From NCBI GenBank assembly GCA_900155495.1, contig FTLJ01000545.1, positions 1 to 64,000 of the forward strand: DNA of 64,000 bases, given 5' to 3'. The DNA comes from Porogramme epimiltina. Its lineage: Eukaryota > Basidiomycota > Agaricomycetes > Polyporales > Polyporaceae. Made by a program: the position numbers and the translations under genes. Positions 34,570 through 46,560 of the stretch are shown here, piece after piece (positions within the stretch are counted from its first letter, which is position 1; the number at the start of each line of letters is the position of its first letter). The notes below the pieces were generated by a model. That model saw only the letters and a program-made list of their open reading frames with translations, made no database searches and was not told the origin of the DNA.

Positions 34570-34866
34570 TAGGGGATCGAGGCATGTTCCCTTCGCGCCT
34601 GGAGCGCGGAGGGTTCCCCTCAGTCGACGTCTGTGAGTACAACGCCCTCAGACGGTTCGGTGACGGGACATGCTATGGAATCACGAGGGGGGGGGTGTGC
34701 GTCGACGCTGTTCGCGAGTCGATGCGTTTGGGTGGATAGCCAAGCGGGTTGTCGGATGTGCGCGGCCTAGCGGGGTACGGTGACGGACGTGGATCCATGC
34801 GACTCAAACGCTTGTATCTTGTCCGGCGCGGTGTACCAACCGTCAATGCATGCCCGTGCGTTGACA

Positions 34867-35416
34867 CATAACATTTTCGAGGGAAACTGTGCACGTCGGT
34901 GACCCGGCGCTACGATTCAATCTCTCAACATGGCAGGCCAGCCGCAGTTCTCTGCTCCAATAAGAACTATCATGTACGGCTATCGGGTGATCAGCTTCAG
35001 ATGCCTACTTGTTCAGCGATTTGTTGGGTATCACCTAGTCTATCTGTAGCACCAAACACAAACTTAATGCCATCACAAGTTCGTACCGTGATGAAGGAAG
35101 ATGAACTCGGCGGGGTAGAGCACCGTAGAGCACCGTGGATCCCAAGCAGGCACTTGGTATAACGAGTAGCAATGATAGCATTGTCATATAGCATATGCAA
35201 ACTTGTAGGATGATGTACAATTGCGTAGTCAACACCAGTCAGCGTCTTCAGAATACCGTCGTTCCACCGATTCGCGGAGATCCAAAACATCTACGTCACT
35301 GGCTGCGCGAAGCGTTCTACGCTCATAAATACTCTACTCCCATACTGAAGAGGAGGGGCAGGTTAGGGAGAGGCAAGGCGAGCAGCAAGCGGAGAGCGGA
35401 GAGCGGGGATGCAAAA
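34867..35416. other. Intergenic, one orphan minus-strand frame
   Basis: The minus frame 35290-34997 (opening MFWISANRWNDGILK, with VDYAIVHHPTSLHMLYDNAI) has plausible composition but no recognised family. It could be a gene remnant. No partner exons were found. Confidence 0.25.
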
Positions 35417-37514
35417 CTAATCGAGGTCGTCTATGGGGCTTGAGCCAGAAAAGAGAGAATCGTCGCCATCTGGGTGTGGAGTTGGCGGTCTCACATGGGA
35501 TCGCGGGACAGGGGGCGGGGGCATAGATCCGCGAGAAATAGCAGGAGGGCGCCCCAGTACCGAAGGCTGATCGGAGGTTGCGAGGGGTCTGACCTCAAGG
35601 TCGTTTAGGGGAGGGGATTGATGATGCGTAACGTCGTGTAACGCGAGACGCATCGCCTCGTCCGAAAGCCGTGTAGTGGGACCGGGGAGTTCGTATCTAG
35701 CAAGGTAGGCCGCCTCGCGGTTTGGTGCGAACCAACCGGGGTTTGCTGGTAGAGGGCGGGGTAAGTCGGCGTCCCCACGGTGATATGGTAGCATGGCCGG
35801 GGCTGGTGGAGGATCAGTAGGGAGAGAATCTTGACTAGGCAGCCTTGAGGAGGCCGTCTCTCGTGAAAGGTGGCCGCGCAGCAAAGGGTGTGCCCCCAGT
35901 AATGCGTGGACCATCCTGAGGCGTTGTATGTCGCTAGACGCCATGCGACTGAAATGTCCAGCATCATCGCCTCCGAAGGCGGATCCCGGAGCAGGTAAAG
36001 GTTCAGTGGGGCCAATTTGTGCATGCGCTGGAAGGGGCGGATCTAGAGGCTTCGTTAGAAACTGTGCAAAGGAAAACGTATTTACTCACATTCTGGCATC
36101 TGGACATTGGGCCGTTCTCGTGGTACGCCGGTTGCTTGAACCAGCTCTTCAGCGGCGAGCCAGTCGCTCATGCACTCTGTTCTAGGGGGTTGCCAAATAC
36201 GCGTGGATGGGCGGCTTTCTGGTTGTTCGTCCCATATGAGTGCCCCGTCGGGAGTCATATGGGGTAGTCGTAGGGTGAGGGATAGTGGATCGATGTCAAA
36301 CCGACATGTTGGACATGTGGTTTTCCACGACAACCAGGGGAATAAGCAGTCACGGTGGAACAAGTGCTTGCCAGCACATGGGAAGGCCAGTACGCAGTCA
36401 TTCTCGGGATGGAAGGGCAGCGCAGCGTAGTTCTCGCACGTGAGGTTAGACTCCAGCACGCTAGGAGATGAGTCGAGGAGGCCTTCGCGACAAATGGCGC
36501 ACCCATCCACGTCGTCTTCGCCCTCACCACTGCCAGTGCGCAATTTCTGGTAGCGTTGCACTAGATCGTCCGAGACGACTTCCATACTTGATGTCAGCGT
36601 CTCGGCACGTTTGGGATCGTTGAGGGCCCCGTTGGACTGTGAGGCGATTAGCCACTCGGGAGGGGGTTGAATGCGAGCATCAAAGTCTGGAACGATTCCC
36701 CGCTTCAGATGATCATGAGAACTTGAATATATGGCATTAAGAAGCATACACTCACAGCTCTCTCTAACAGTGTTCGAGGGAGCATTGACCGCAGCGCCGC
36801 TAAAAGCAACGGGTCCCGAGGGAGGGATGCACCAAGTTCCTCGTCGCTGTCGTCTTCGTCGTCTTCGTCCACCCAGTCTTCTTCGTCAGAAGAGTCGGAA
36901 ACAGTGGCCATGGACGGCATGGATTCCGAATCGGACGAGTCTGACGATGAGTCGGAAACGCTCTGGAGGTCGGGGAGACTGTTGTCGCTTCTTGTATCAT
37001 CATCTCTTGCATTCGCACCCCTAGAGCGGGAGGCCGCTAATGTCCCATCTTCAGAAGGCCGTTGCAAGTCCAGCATCGCAAGATCCGCTTGCAGTAAGGC
37101 GAGGTGTGAATGTGTTAGGGGTGTTGTTGAGGGTTCGGATGCAGACATGTCTTCATCTTCCGACTCTAGTGGGGGAGGCCCGTCGTTGTCTGACGAATGA
37201 AGAGTATCGTCTTCTAGTGGAGGAGTGTCGTCATCGTCATCAATTTCGGGAAGTGGTTCACAAGCTTGGGAAGATGGTGGTGAAGGGGTAGGGCTTGAGG
37301 ATGCATCATCTTCAAGGGGAGGGAGGTCGTCATAGAGGTTTGGCGCGTTATTAGTTACTTCTCTACTAGAGGTGAGATCCGGGGGGATGAAGTCAGGGTT
37401 GAGAAGCATTTCGACTACACTGTTAGGTTCTGCGACGCTTGGTACCTCGCCGGTCATGCGCCTGATATTGGCTAGAGTAGACAGTAAAGAAAGGTTTTGT
37501 ATAGTCTGATCCAT
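35417..37514 (-). CDS. RING-H2 zinc finger protein, probable E3 ubiquitin ligase, 665 aa
   Basis: Three exons, 37514..36756, 36702..36090 and 36042..35417, total 1998 nt. The start MDQTIQNLSLLSTL was preferred to upstream non-ATG frames. Residues 1-250 are very acidic and Ser-rich with repeated DDLPPLEDD/TPPLEDD/GPPPLESEDED motifs, a likely disordered docking region. The RING-H2 lies at about 320-395: CAIC at its head, then a long loop, then FPCAGKHLFHRDCLFPWLSW and TTCPTC. The loop between the second and third metal pairs (about 30 residues) is longer than usual. The third exon encodes a Pro/His-rich tail rich in LPxxP motifs. Known role of the fold: recruiting E2 enzymes for substrate ubiquitination. 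It shares a 257-bp divergent promoter with HOS3. Confidence 0.8.
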
Positions 37515-37771
37515 GGCCAGAGAACAGCAGCAGCGAAAGTCGAGATCAAGGGGGAAGGAGGGACATACGACCCTAAGGGGGCACACCTGCTTAAGACTAA
37601 GCCGCGCCACATTCTAAAGGGCGTTTGTTTCGGTTGCTACCACATCCGATAGTTATAATTAGAACTCCGATATGAGGCGCCTAACGCACCGACGCGACTC
37701 GCGAAGCAAGCGCGACTTCAACCAGGCCCTGACCGCACACCTGAACCACTTCCCCTCCTCGCGCTTCGAAA
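37515..37771. promoter_or_regulatory. Bidirectional promoter, RING-H2 gene / HOS3
   Basis: Only 257 bp separate the divergent ATGs. An AT-rich core (ATAGTTATAATTAGA near 37650-37666) is the best candidate for a shared start region. Confidence 0.5.
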
Positions 37772-39846
37772 ATGCCGCCAGTGGCGGTATTCTTGCAGAA
37801 GGCATGCTTGCAACATCGCTTTATCAGAACGCGAGACAACTCGCACATTTTCGAGCGTCCAGAACGACTGCGCGCAGTGAATGTCGGGATCGCGGCTGGG
37901 ATCGCGCGCTTGGAAGAGAGCGCGCCTCCGGTCTCGCCTAACGCTACCTCAACACCGTCATCCAAACCGGAGGAGGAAGAAGACGAGCTGACGAAGGCCC
38001 TAGGGAAACTCCAACTCTCGGCTCCCTCGCGCTCCGAGCTGCCAGGTCGCGTCCCGGCCACGGTCATTCACAGTAGCAGTTCGTTAGACATACTGAATCA
38101 CCCTGCCGTCAAGTATGTCCATGGTGATATCGACGGCGACGTCTACCTCGAGACTCTCAAGCGCTGGATACTTGAAAGCCATGACAAGGTCAGCGCAGGA
38201 GAAAGCGAAATCCCTGAAGGCTTTAACCAGGGAGACCTCTACTGTACGTTGAGATTTCGTGTCTATATATACCTCCCTTGACATTTGTCACCAGTGTGCC
38301 CCGGCTCTCTCGATGCTATCCAAGGGGCTCTCGGAACTGTTTGCGAGGCGGTTGACTACGTTCTAGACGCTCCCACATCCAATGAACCGAAACATGCGTC
38401 CCAGGCGTTTGTAGCTGTCAGGCCGCCTGGCCACCATTGTGGAGAAGTACGCACGTATTGACTTGACGCAACAATAAAACTAATTTGTTGCAGGATACAC
38501 CCTCAGGATTTTGCTTCGTTAACAACGTAGCTGTGGGGTCTGCGCATGGTGAATATGTTTTCATTAAATAGGCACACAATATATTGATAGTAAAATAGCT
38601 CATTTGAAGCACAAGATCAATCGCGTCGTCATTCTAGACATTGATCTCCACCACGGTTGAGTCAATTCAAATCATTTTGCCAATCACTATTCATAAACGA
38701 ACTTTGACAGGGAACGGAACGCAAGCGATTGCTTGGCAAATCAACGAAGAGACGTACCGTAAGAAGCTCGAAGCCGATGCAGGAGCACCCCATGAGCCTG
38801 GGTTGCAAGTATACTATGGCAGTATCCATGACATACTGTCATATCCTTGCGAAGACGGAAAGATAGAACTCGTCCAAGCAGCCTCGGTATCTATTCATGG
38901 TCCTCACGGCCAGCATATCGAAAATATCCATCTACACCCCTATACTTCTGAAGAAGAGTTTTGGGAGAAGCTTTACGCTGTGCAGTACTCCCGCCTACTC
39001 AGGAAGGCGGAAGAATTTCTAGAGAACACTAGCGCCTCCCAAGATGACGTCCTCGTCTTCATCAGGTGTGTTCTTCCTGTATTGATAGACACGTCGAGGC
39101 TGATCCCCGCGCTACAGCTGCGGTTTTGACGCGAGTGAACACGAACACCCTGGCATGTCCAGGCATCAACGCAAGGTCCCTACTTCCTTCTACCACCGCT
39201 TTGCTCGAGATGCGCGTGCTTTTGCACAGCGGTATGCAAAGGGTCGCCTTATTAGTGTCCTCGAGGGCGGGTATAGCGATCGCGCACTCACAAGCGGTGC
39301 CATGGCCCATATAACCGGTTTCGTAGAGGATGAGCAATACCTTGTGGATCCTACGTGGTGGAAACTCGAACATCTGACTACAGTATGTCCTTTCTTCCCA
39401 TAACACCAGAGAGGAGCTCTCATAACGTACCTTCGTGTTAGCTTGAAGCAGCGACGAAAAAGCGACGGGGCGGGCGCCCGTCTCAGACAACGCCTCCAGC
39501 ACCGTGGCTCGCACGCACGTTAGAAATCTTTGCGTCCATCGACTCATCACACACGCTCGCACCCCTTCCCCGAGCTGCCGTCGCACCCTCGGATCGCACC
39601 CTACGCGAGAGGAAGCCTGCGAACGGCACGTCGCGCGCGAGCCCAGCCACATCACCTGGAAAGCCTAGCGCGAAAGGGCGGGGGAGAGTTACTGTTGCTT
39701 CAGCGGAACCCGCTACTTCGTCAAGTGAAGAAAGCGACTCGGCGGACGCGCCTGCTGGGGATTCCGTCTCCAAGGAGGGCGAAGAGAGCGCCTCAAAGAA
39801 ACTCCCGAGGGTTATCTTGAAACTGGGACCTGCGCCAGGCGCGTGA
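37772..39846 (+). CDS. HOS3: HOS3-type histone deacetylase, 586 aa
   Basis: Seven exons (37772..38243, 38295..38446, 38494..38548, 38599..38655, 38711..39065, 39118..39382, 39442..39846) total 1761 nt. Zn-dependent deacetylase landmarks are in order: ERPERLRAV, HPAVKYVHGD, RPPGHHCGEDTPSGFCFVNN (the two catalytic His near residues 204-205), VVILDIDLHHGNGTQA (metal ligands Asp242 and His244), VFISCGFDASEHEHPG (third metal Asp) and VLEGGYS (catalytic Tyr). The Cys-Gly-Phe-Asp form and the long spacing fit HOS3, the fungal class II-like branch that is resistant to trichostatin in yeast. A basic RGGRPSQ patch and a 100-residue Ser/Ala/Lys-rich tail follow the catalytic domain. It removes acetyl groups from histones or other proteins. 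Confidence 0.93.
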
Positions 39847-40295
39847 CGGTTGGATGGCCTCTGTCGGTTTGTTATCTGCTTTTTCGGCGAAGGAGGATAG
39901 AGAAAGGCGAAGTCTGTAGCATACAATGTATGTTGTAATACACTCTGACGAAGATACCACGAATGTCAAGCTTACTACCATGTCTTACACAAACGAGAAC
40001 GGGGTCAAATTGGGCGGCTCCAACCGTACGTCATACTTTGCGCACATGCCCACGCAGTAGGTTTCTATATGTACTACCTACAAGGTCTTAGCGAAAGGGA
40101 CAAACATCACCAGCGAACTCTCTGCCTGCCTAAGTTTCGGCACCCCGGACGTCATGGAGTGCCTTACTCCAAAGCAATTCTGTCAACATTGGATCATGAC
40201 GTGCTCTATGGCTTACAAGAGGCCCTGCAGACGCGGTGGATGTCTTACAATAGCCCATCCCCACCAATCTCTGAACCCCTCCTTCTCCGCCCATC
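39847..40295. other. Intergenic, with a short exon-like start at 39980
   Basis: ATG at 39980 opens MSYTNENGVKLGGSN and runs into a consensus donor (C|GTACGT). I could not connect it in frame to the gene at 40296, so it is left out of that model. It could be an alternative first exon. Confidence 0.3.
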
Positions 40296-40980
40296 ATGTC
40301 TCACCGCAGTGAACATAGGCTGACGAAACGTCACTCCCCACGGAGCGAGCAAACGGGCTATGATGAAGCTAATGCTTTGAACGGAGATTGGATTGGCATG
40401 CCCCAGAGAGGCAAGTAGAACAATGCGGCCTCCTCCTTCACGGTCATGACGATGCCCCACAGCTACGGCGACCGACAGCGCATACAACGTCGCACCGCCC
40501 CAACCGCCGGACCCCAGGACGCACCGGTCCCCGCGCAAAGACAGCACAAGCGCGTGGATCGAAGAAGTCACAGATCGCCGCCGCCCTCGCCAAAGCGGGC
40601 GCATGCAGTTCGGCGCCGGGGTTGCCCCGTGGGAGCGCACCGACTTCGCCATGCAGGACACACAGTCCCAGGGGGCGAGCGCGAGCCTACGGCCGCACGA
40701 CGTGGGCGGGACGAGGGAGCAAAGCCTTGACCATAGGAGGCCTGGTGATTACGACGCTGGAAAAGGGCAGGAGCACCACGACCCGGAGGACTTCACGCTT
40801 GGTCCCAGGGCTCCGGAAGGGGGCGTGCGGGAGGGGGACAATTGGCACAGCGACGAAGCAGTCTTGAATACCCGTCGGGAGAAGAAAGGGAGCGTCAGGC
40901 GCGTTGGCGATGGGCTGAGGGACCTTTGCAGAAGGAACGTGGGGAGTCGGCGATCACAACGCCGCCGATACGAGGATTGA
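40296..40980 (+). CDS. Small basic hydrophilic protein, 210 aa, with a probable GC-AG intron
   Basis: Exons 40296..40410 and 40463..40980 total 633 nt. The join uses AGAG|GCAAGT...CCACAG|CT, a GC-AG intron of 52 nt. Unspliced, the first frame stops at the TAG right after GGCAAG. Exon 1 reads MSHRSEHRLTKRHSPRSEQT then GYDEANALNGDWIGMPQR. Exon 2 reads through DSAYNVAPPQPPDPRTHRSP, SAWIEEVTDRRRPRQSGRMQ, GAGVAPWERTDFAMQDTQ, to RRNVGSRRSQRRRYED. It is polar throughout, rich in Arg, Gln, Asp and Gly, without membrane segments. No domain recognised. Other frames on both strands are also open in this GC-rich stretch. This one was chosen because it joins two well-biased frames across a consensus splice pair and closes in phase. 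Confidence 0.45.
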
Positions 40981-43900
40981 CTGCCACGGTGTTGCCGATT
41001 TTCACGTCTTCGTCGATGTATCGTCACTTTGTAACGATCATTGGTCGCCTACAGAACATATACTGCCCAGAGAACATGTATATTCTGCCGATTCGATTTA
41101 CCTTACAAATCACGATTTAACTAGGAGAGTGACCTAGGGTTTCAACTTTGAAGAAAGGCTCGTTTCAGGCTCTGCCAATGGCTGCATGAGAACGCCAGGA
41201 ACAGTATGTTAATCGCCATGTCGTTCTGATTCCTATCCGTGGTCAAAAGGTCAGGAAACGGACGTCTGATCGGCGACGTGAAGCCTCTTACCGGTACCTG
41301 AGCTCCTTGGCGCGACCGAGTATCGTGTTCCCTGGACTCCAGGCTCTCTGTAGACTCCAATCCGCTTTCTATTATACGCCACCAGCGCGCACTGCCATGG
41401 ACCTTACACATCGATGACGATACTAGCGCCACCGTAACACCACCCGGCGGTCAGCACGCCATTCCCGCGAGCCATGGTGTAAAGCAGTTCTCCAGAATCC
41501 AGACCCAGCGTTGCGGGGCTTGTGCTTTGATCGCCGGAGCCGACGCGGCTCATGAACTTGGGGTTCTTTGGCCTGTGGGGTCGTCCCGCGGCAGTGTTGC
41601 GCTTGCGACGCGGGGCCCCATAGGGACCGGGGAATACCACACAAGAAGCCCCAAGGCTTCCTCGCGTCGTGTTCGCTAACTTTGGAGAAGGTCGATGCTG
41701 AATGGTGTGTGAGCGAAGCGGCAAGCCGTCGTATATCCACCGGCGCCAGCGGCGACAGAAGCGCGAGGCTGTGGTAGCCCACAAGGGCCACATACAATCC
41801 ATTCGAGGTTGAGCCTTGGAGGGCTTCGTTGGGGTTCGTTGGGGTTCGCAGCCGGCCGCAAGGTGGTCATCTGCGTGCCCTTCGATGCCTTGTACCACTT
41901 CGGATGCGGTCTTAAGGCACTAGAGAAGGTTCAGCATTAGGGCGCATAGCTTGGCGCTAGGATAAGTCGTTGTCCTTACGCAAGGATAACCTATCCAGAG
42001 ACAGGCGGAGAACAACAATTATTCCGAGTGGGCAAGGGACTGGACATGCTGCCAGTGGTGGCACGAAGGTTCCCCGGGAGCGTTGATGGTGGCGTCCGCC
42101 CGCCGCTGCATGACATTGGTTCGAACTCGCCGGAGGGCCCTATGCTAATTTGAAGGCCGACCTCTAGTCGAGATGGCCGGTAGGAAAGCGAGATTTGGGA
42201 CTCCGGGGTGGACCGGGTGGCGTCACCGACGTACCGGATGGGTGTTGCTCTAGTCTTCATGACTCCAGCCTCTTTGTCACCAATCTGTCGCAGATGTCTG
42301 TTGTGGTTCCGGGGCGTCGCGGTCATTTAGAACCAGGCAGCTGCACCAGAACCGACCACCTTCCGTGTACGTTAACAGAACGCGATCTGGGCATACGGAG
42401 AATTTACTAAAGCTGCGCCCAAAATGATAATCACGCACCTTACGGACGTGTGATGCCCCCAGTCCCGGGTACGAGCAGACTTCGCGCTAACTGGATGAAG
42501 GGACATCGAGCCACCTCATAGAACACCACGCAAATCATCTTCGAGCACGATTGGCCGTATGAACACCGGGTTGGTACGTCGCCTTGACATAAAACGGCGT
42601 ACTCTTCATGACAGCCCCCCTGCGAAGCCTCACGGCCATCATCGCGGTGACCACGGTGAACTCCTGAATTGAGACCTATGTAAGTACTAGTCGAAGAAGC
42701 GAGACAGGGAAGCAAACATTGGCCTCTAACGGGCAAGTACTGCTCCCGGCATCTCAACGCTGTTGTGAGAACACCGGGGTGTCGTGATTGGTCCCTTGAC
42801 GCGGCCGCCGGCCTTCTAGCCAACCCGCCTGGCGGGCGGGCAGTCCATTGACATTTATTCGGTCAGAGCTTTCCCTCCCCTCGATCGACCCTATGGTCAG
42901 TTGTCAAGATCTCCTCCCTCGAGGCCTGTTTGGTAAGCGAAGTAAGCGGAAGTTGGCGTAATTTGGTCATGAAGTACGTACACTCAGGTCAGGCAAGTCA
43001 CGGTGCAGCGCTCGATGCCATAATATTGTAAATGCTTCGCAGGCCACGAATATTTTAGCGTTCGAAAAGGCCCAGGAGCCTGATTATCGCGTCGTGGCCA
43101 AGTGGTGTGTATATGAACGAGGCCCTTTCCAACGGTCAGCTGCCTTCTACGCCTATGGGAAAGTATATCACTCACCGGGCGGGGCCGAGTGAGAGACCGG
43201 ACAGGGTCCATGGTCAGGTCCTTGTAGAGCTCAGGCAGCGCGTGAGATCTTGAAGCCCCGGGCTGATGCGGCGACGTGCGCATGGCACACCGGTATCTAT
43301 CAGTCCCCTAACGATGCCAACACGGACATGAGTTCGCTGCTAACCCGTAACAGGCGGAAATATACCCACAAAAAAGGGCCCCCCCTGACCACAGGGACGT
43401 TTGCTGGGGAACCGCAACATCGCCATCCTGCGTCGTCGAAGGCGGTGCACTGTGCCAGAGCTTGCGGGTGATAGACGAATGAGCGGACGAGCTCGAGCGA
43501 AGTGTGCTGCAGAAAAGGCGCCTCGCCATGCGTGCACGCTCAACTGAGTTGATTGTAGCCGCGAACACCGAGCCGCAGCTCTGTCTCGCGGCCTGCGGGG
43601 TCGTTGCAATTGCGGCCCCACAGCGCCACGATGTTTTTAGGTCCTGCAGCTGCGGCGCGGACATATACTACCACCACACCCTTGCACAGCGAATAAGGGC
43701 GTCTGTGTGCTGTGGCGGAAACGGTCGGCGGACACAGTCGCGATGGGAGGGGGAGCCGCACGCCCCGCGCTGGAAAAAAGGCACATACCCCGCAGATGCC
43801 CCACACCGAAGAACTCTCCCCACCGTCCACTTCCGCCCCCGTGATCGCCGAACCACGTCGGGGCCTCTTCGTGCGCCGTCTGCTAGCAAGGGACGGATCT

Positions 43901-46560
43901 CAGAACGGCACGCGAAGAAGGACGCATTTGGCCCGCGCGGGGCACGCACCGTCAAATAGCCTCACGGGCTCCTGGGGCTCGCCCCCGCGAATGCCCGAGA
44001 ATATGAGCCCACGGCGCACAAGATGCGCGGGGTGGCTTCCCACAGCACACCTTCGTGCGGCGGCGGCAGCACACAGGGGCTCATAACTTGGCGATCGGGA
44101 AGGGAAGGGTGTGCGATATGAAGAAGCCTTTCTATTAAGCGTACTGCGTCGATGTGGGCCCGGTAAGCTTACTCGGCAGCGTCTTCCTGCGCGCAGGTTT
44201 CTCGATAGCCCTTTCCACCGGCGCCGCAGCCTAGAGGACGATAACCCATGAGAAGCAAGAGGATAAGGGGACGGAAAATAACTAACCTCGTTCGTGCTAA
44301 GTCGCACCCAACCCGATGAACGTCTCCCACTTACTGCGCGTCCGAGCAGCCGACGACAGGGAAAGCATAGTTCGATTTTTCCTTCATTCTGCGCGCTTTT
44401 CGCGCAGCACTAGAGCAAGCCTATACACATTTGTACAGTCGGGGTTTAAGATGTCCGAGACGTACTGGGCGTTCTCCATTCTCACTCCTCATCGTCCCAT
44501 TCCGAGTCTGCTCGATTGCCGTGTCGTACGTGCCAAAGACTTTTCTTTTCGGGGTGTACTATTGGTACCCTTCATTTTGAGTAGATACGGGCTCATGGTG
44601 TTGTGAAGACGTGGTATGTTGTTCATACGATGGGGAGGAAGCACAAGAGAGCCACAACGCCAGCCGGGAGCCTCATGGGACGACAAATAGACGCCTTCAG
44701 CACCAGCTGACTACGTCATACTCTCTTCAGGAGAACGGTGCCGATGAAGACATGGAGGCTGACGATTCCACAAGCCCGCTTACATCCCTCAGATAGCCTT
44801 ATAGGATGATAACTACATAGCTGCAAGATATCGTGCCGGCGTATTAGTGCCCCAAATCATACAAGACCTTACTGCATTCAACGAACGGCCGAGCCTCGAA
44901 GCAATGCACGCTGCGCAAAGGCCTGCACGATTCCGTGCGCATTTGGCGAGTTCTATTATCTCCACAAGTATTGTCAGCTAACCCCCCCCCCTCCCGTGCA
45001 TGCCCTTGTGCCCCAATCCAGATCGTCCGAACGGTGAAGCCGCGCCTGTCTGCATCTGCACACAAAGCCGCACCCCGCGAGCACACACAAAAGCTCGCGT
45101 CCGCAACGGGCTAGACCGTCAGAGGCCGGCGACCTTGGGGCTTCCGCCGGTGCACGTTGTGACGATCGAGGATCAACGATCGAGTCCGCCGCCGACGCCA
45201 TCCACGAGTCCAGCAGAGAGATCGAGGGGCCTGTCGCGGAAGCATCGAAACACTGGGTGTAGATCGCCGGGGACTAATGTCTTGATCATCCCTGAAGCTC
45301 AAGGTAAGTCGCTGATCGGGCCTAAGTAGCTATGTTTTATATTCAAAACGGAGGTCCCCTTAGAGTTAGCACGACGGCGCACCTCTGCAACGGGGCTAAC
45401 TGTGCACAGTAAACCTCCTTTTCGCATGTTGTCCCGTCACGCCGTCGGCCTCCTTGACGACGCCCCTAGGCCTCACGCCCCGGCCGACATGAGAGGACTC
45501 GTCGCGAAGTGCCTTGTACGCCTGTGGGGCCCTCATCCGTGCTGTTTCATTGCAGCGCGATCGCGGACGAGATCCGCCGATGCGTGACCGGGATACATGA
45601 TGCATCATACCAGCCGCTGTGAAAACACATGCTCCTGCCAATCAACGTCAGCCCGTCCCTTCAGCGAGAACGCTAACCTGTTAGCGCAAGCCGCCGCACC
45701 GTCCCTAGGAATAAATGCCTCACAGGCATGATGGCGCGCGCGAGGGCCATCAGGAGATAAGACCTTGAGCTCTGCTTGAGATGCGTAAAACTGGGCGTGC
45801 ATCGCGCGCTGCGACACCATGAGGCCACATGCGCGCGCCGCCTCTCTGTGTTCGGAATGAAACGTTGATCGTCCATGAAACGACCCTCCCATAGCCACCC
45901 CATCCTGACGTACTCCCGCCGTTTGGAGCGCAGGAGCGCGGGCCCTTCTGTGCGTAATTCGCGCGGCCGCAGCGAATGGGGACGCACCCAGCAGCAGGAG
46001 CGGAATCGCAGAGGATCATGCCTGGTGCGAGCGGCATCCCGAAGAACGTCCCAGCCCCCGCAATTCCGTCCCGCGTCCCGATGTCGCTGCGGACATTTGC
46101 ACCGCCGACTCCGCGACGGAGGTTCCGCGCATCTTCCTACGCCCCACTCGGTTAGCACGGGGAGGGAGCGCCCGGCCAGTAGTGCTAGTTGGTTGATGAC
46201 TCGACAAGTTGCATGTATGTCCGCGCTCCTTGACATGTTTGCGTGCGGCGTGCCGTCCGAGCTCTCCACAAGCGGGACAATTTAACATTTGCCTCGAGCG
46301 AACGGCGCGCCTCTGGTGACGCATTAGACAAAGGACTTGGTTGAGCTAATACCTCCGCCGTCCCCACAATGCATTTCCGCACCCAATCATAACCGCGACC
46401 GTGGGCGTTGCTATGTACTGACGACCCCGGTCGGTCTCAGAAGGTCTAGGAACGAACGTTCATGAGCGAGAAAGGTTGAGGAGGTCGTAAATGGTCGTCG
46501 TGTCTATTATGGTGGTAGTGAGCCTCGAGACCCAAGGCCGGACGGTCCGACCTTCATCCA
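40981..46560. other. 5.6 kb without a convincing gene
   Basis: Base composition is close to balanced here. Open frames are short, overlap on both strands, and mostly begin at GTG, TTG or CTG. Two stretches look slightly coding-like: 41404-41898 (minus) and 45001-45310 (plus, ending at AAG|GTAAGT). A 12-mer tandem, GGTTCGTTGGGG twice, is at about 41829-41852. No transposase, reverse transcriptase, terminal repeats or RNA gene could be recognised. It may be decayed repeat DNA. Confidence 0.35.

Larger units (their letters stand above)
34055..34866 (+). repeat. Third, partial copy of the repeat (gene A unit only)
   Basis: It repeats the start of the right arm (AGCCACGGCAGACATTCCGG, TATA, leader, gene A, 3' flank). 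It ends at TGCCCGTGCGTTGACAC near 34866, where the spacer toward gene B would begin. It is direct with respect to the right arm, about 1.1 kb beyond its end. Confidence 0.8.

Noticed and set aside
34997..35290. Minus-strand frame resembling the start of a coatomer-zeta or TRAPP-type subunit
   Set aside because: The likeness is a few residues only; no supporting exons or catalytic or structural motif could be found.
40388..40867. Alternative open frames on both strands over the 40296 gene (160 aa plus, 138 aa minus)
   Set aside because: They lack a good start or splice context; the GC-AG model joins two biased frames and closes in phase.
41404..41898. Minus-strand 164-aa frame (KRNTAAGRPHRPKN...SIVIDV)
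   Set aside because: Begins with GTG, an overlapping frame is equally open, and no family was recognised.
42115..42130. B-box-like GGTTCGAACTC
   Set aside because: Flanking bases do not form a T stem, and no A-box lies upstream at the right distance.
43090..43110. tRNA-like A-box (TGGCCAAGTGG)
   Set aside because: No matching B-box (GGTTCGANTCC), no acceptor stem and no anticodon arm within range.
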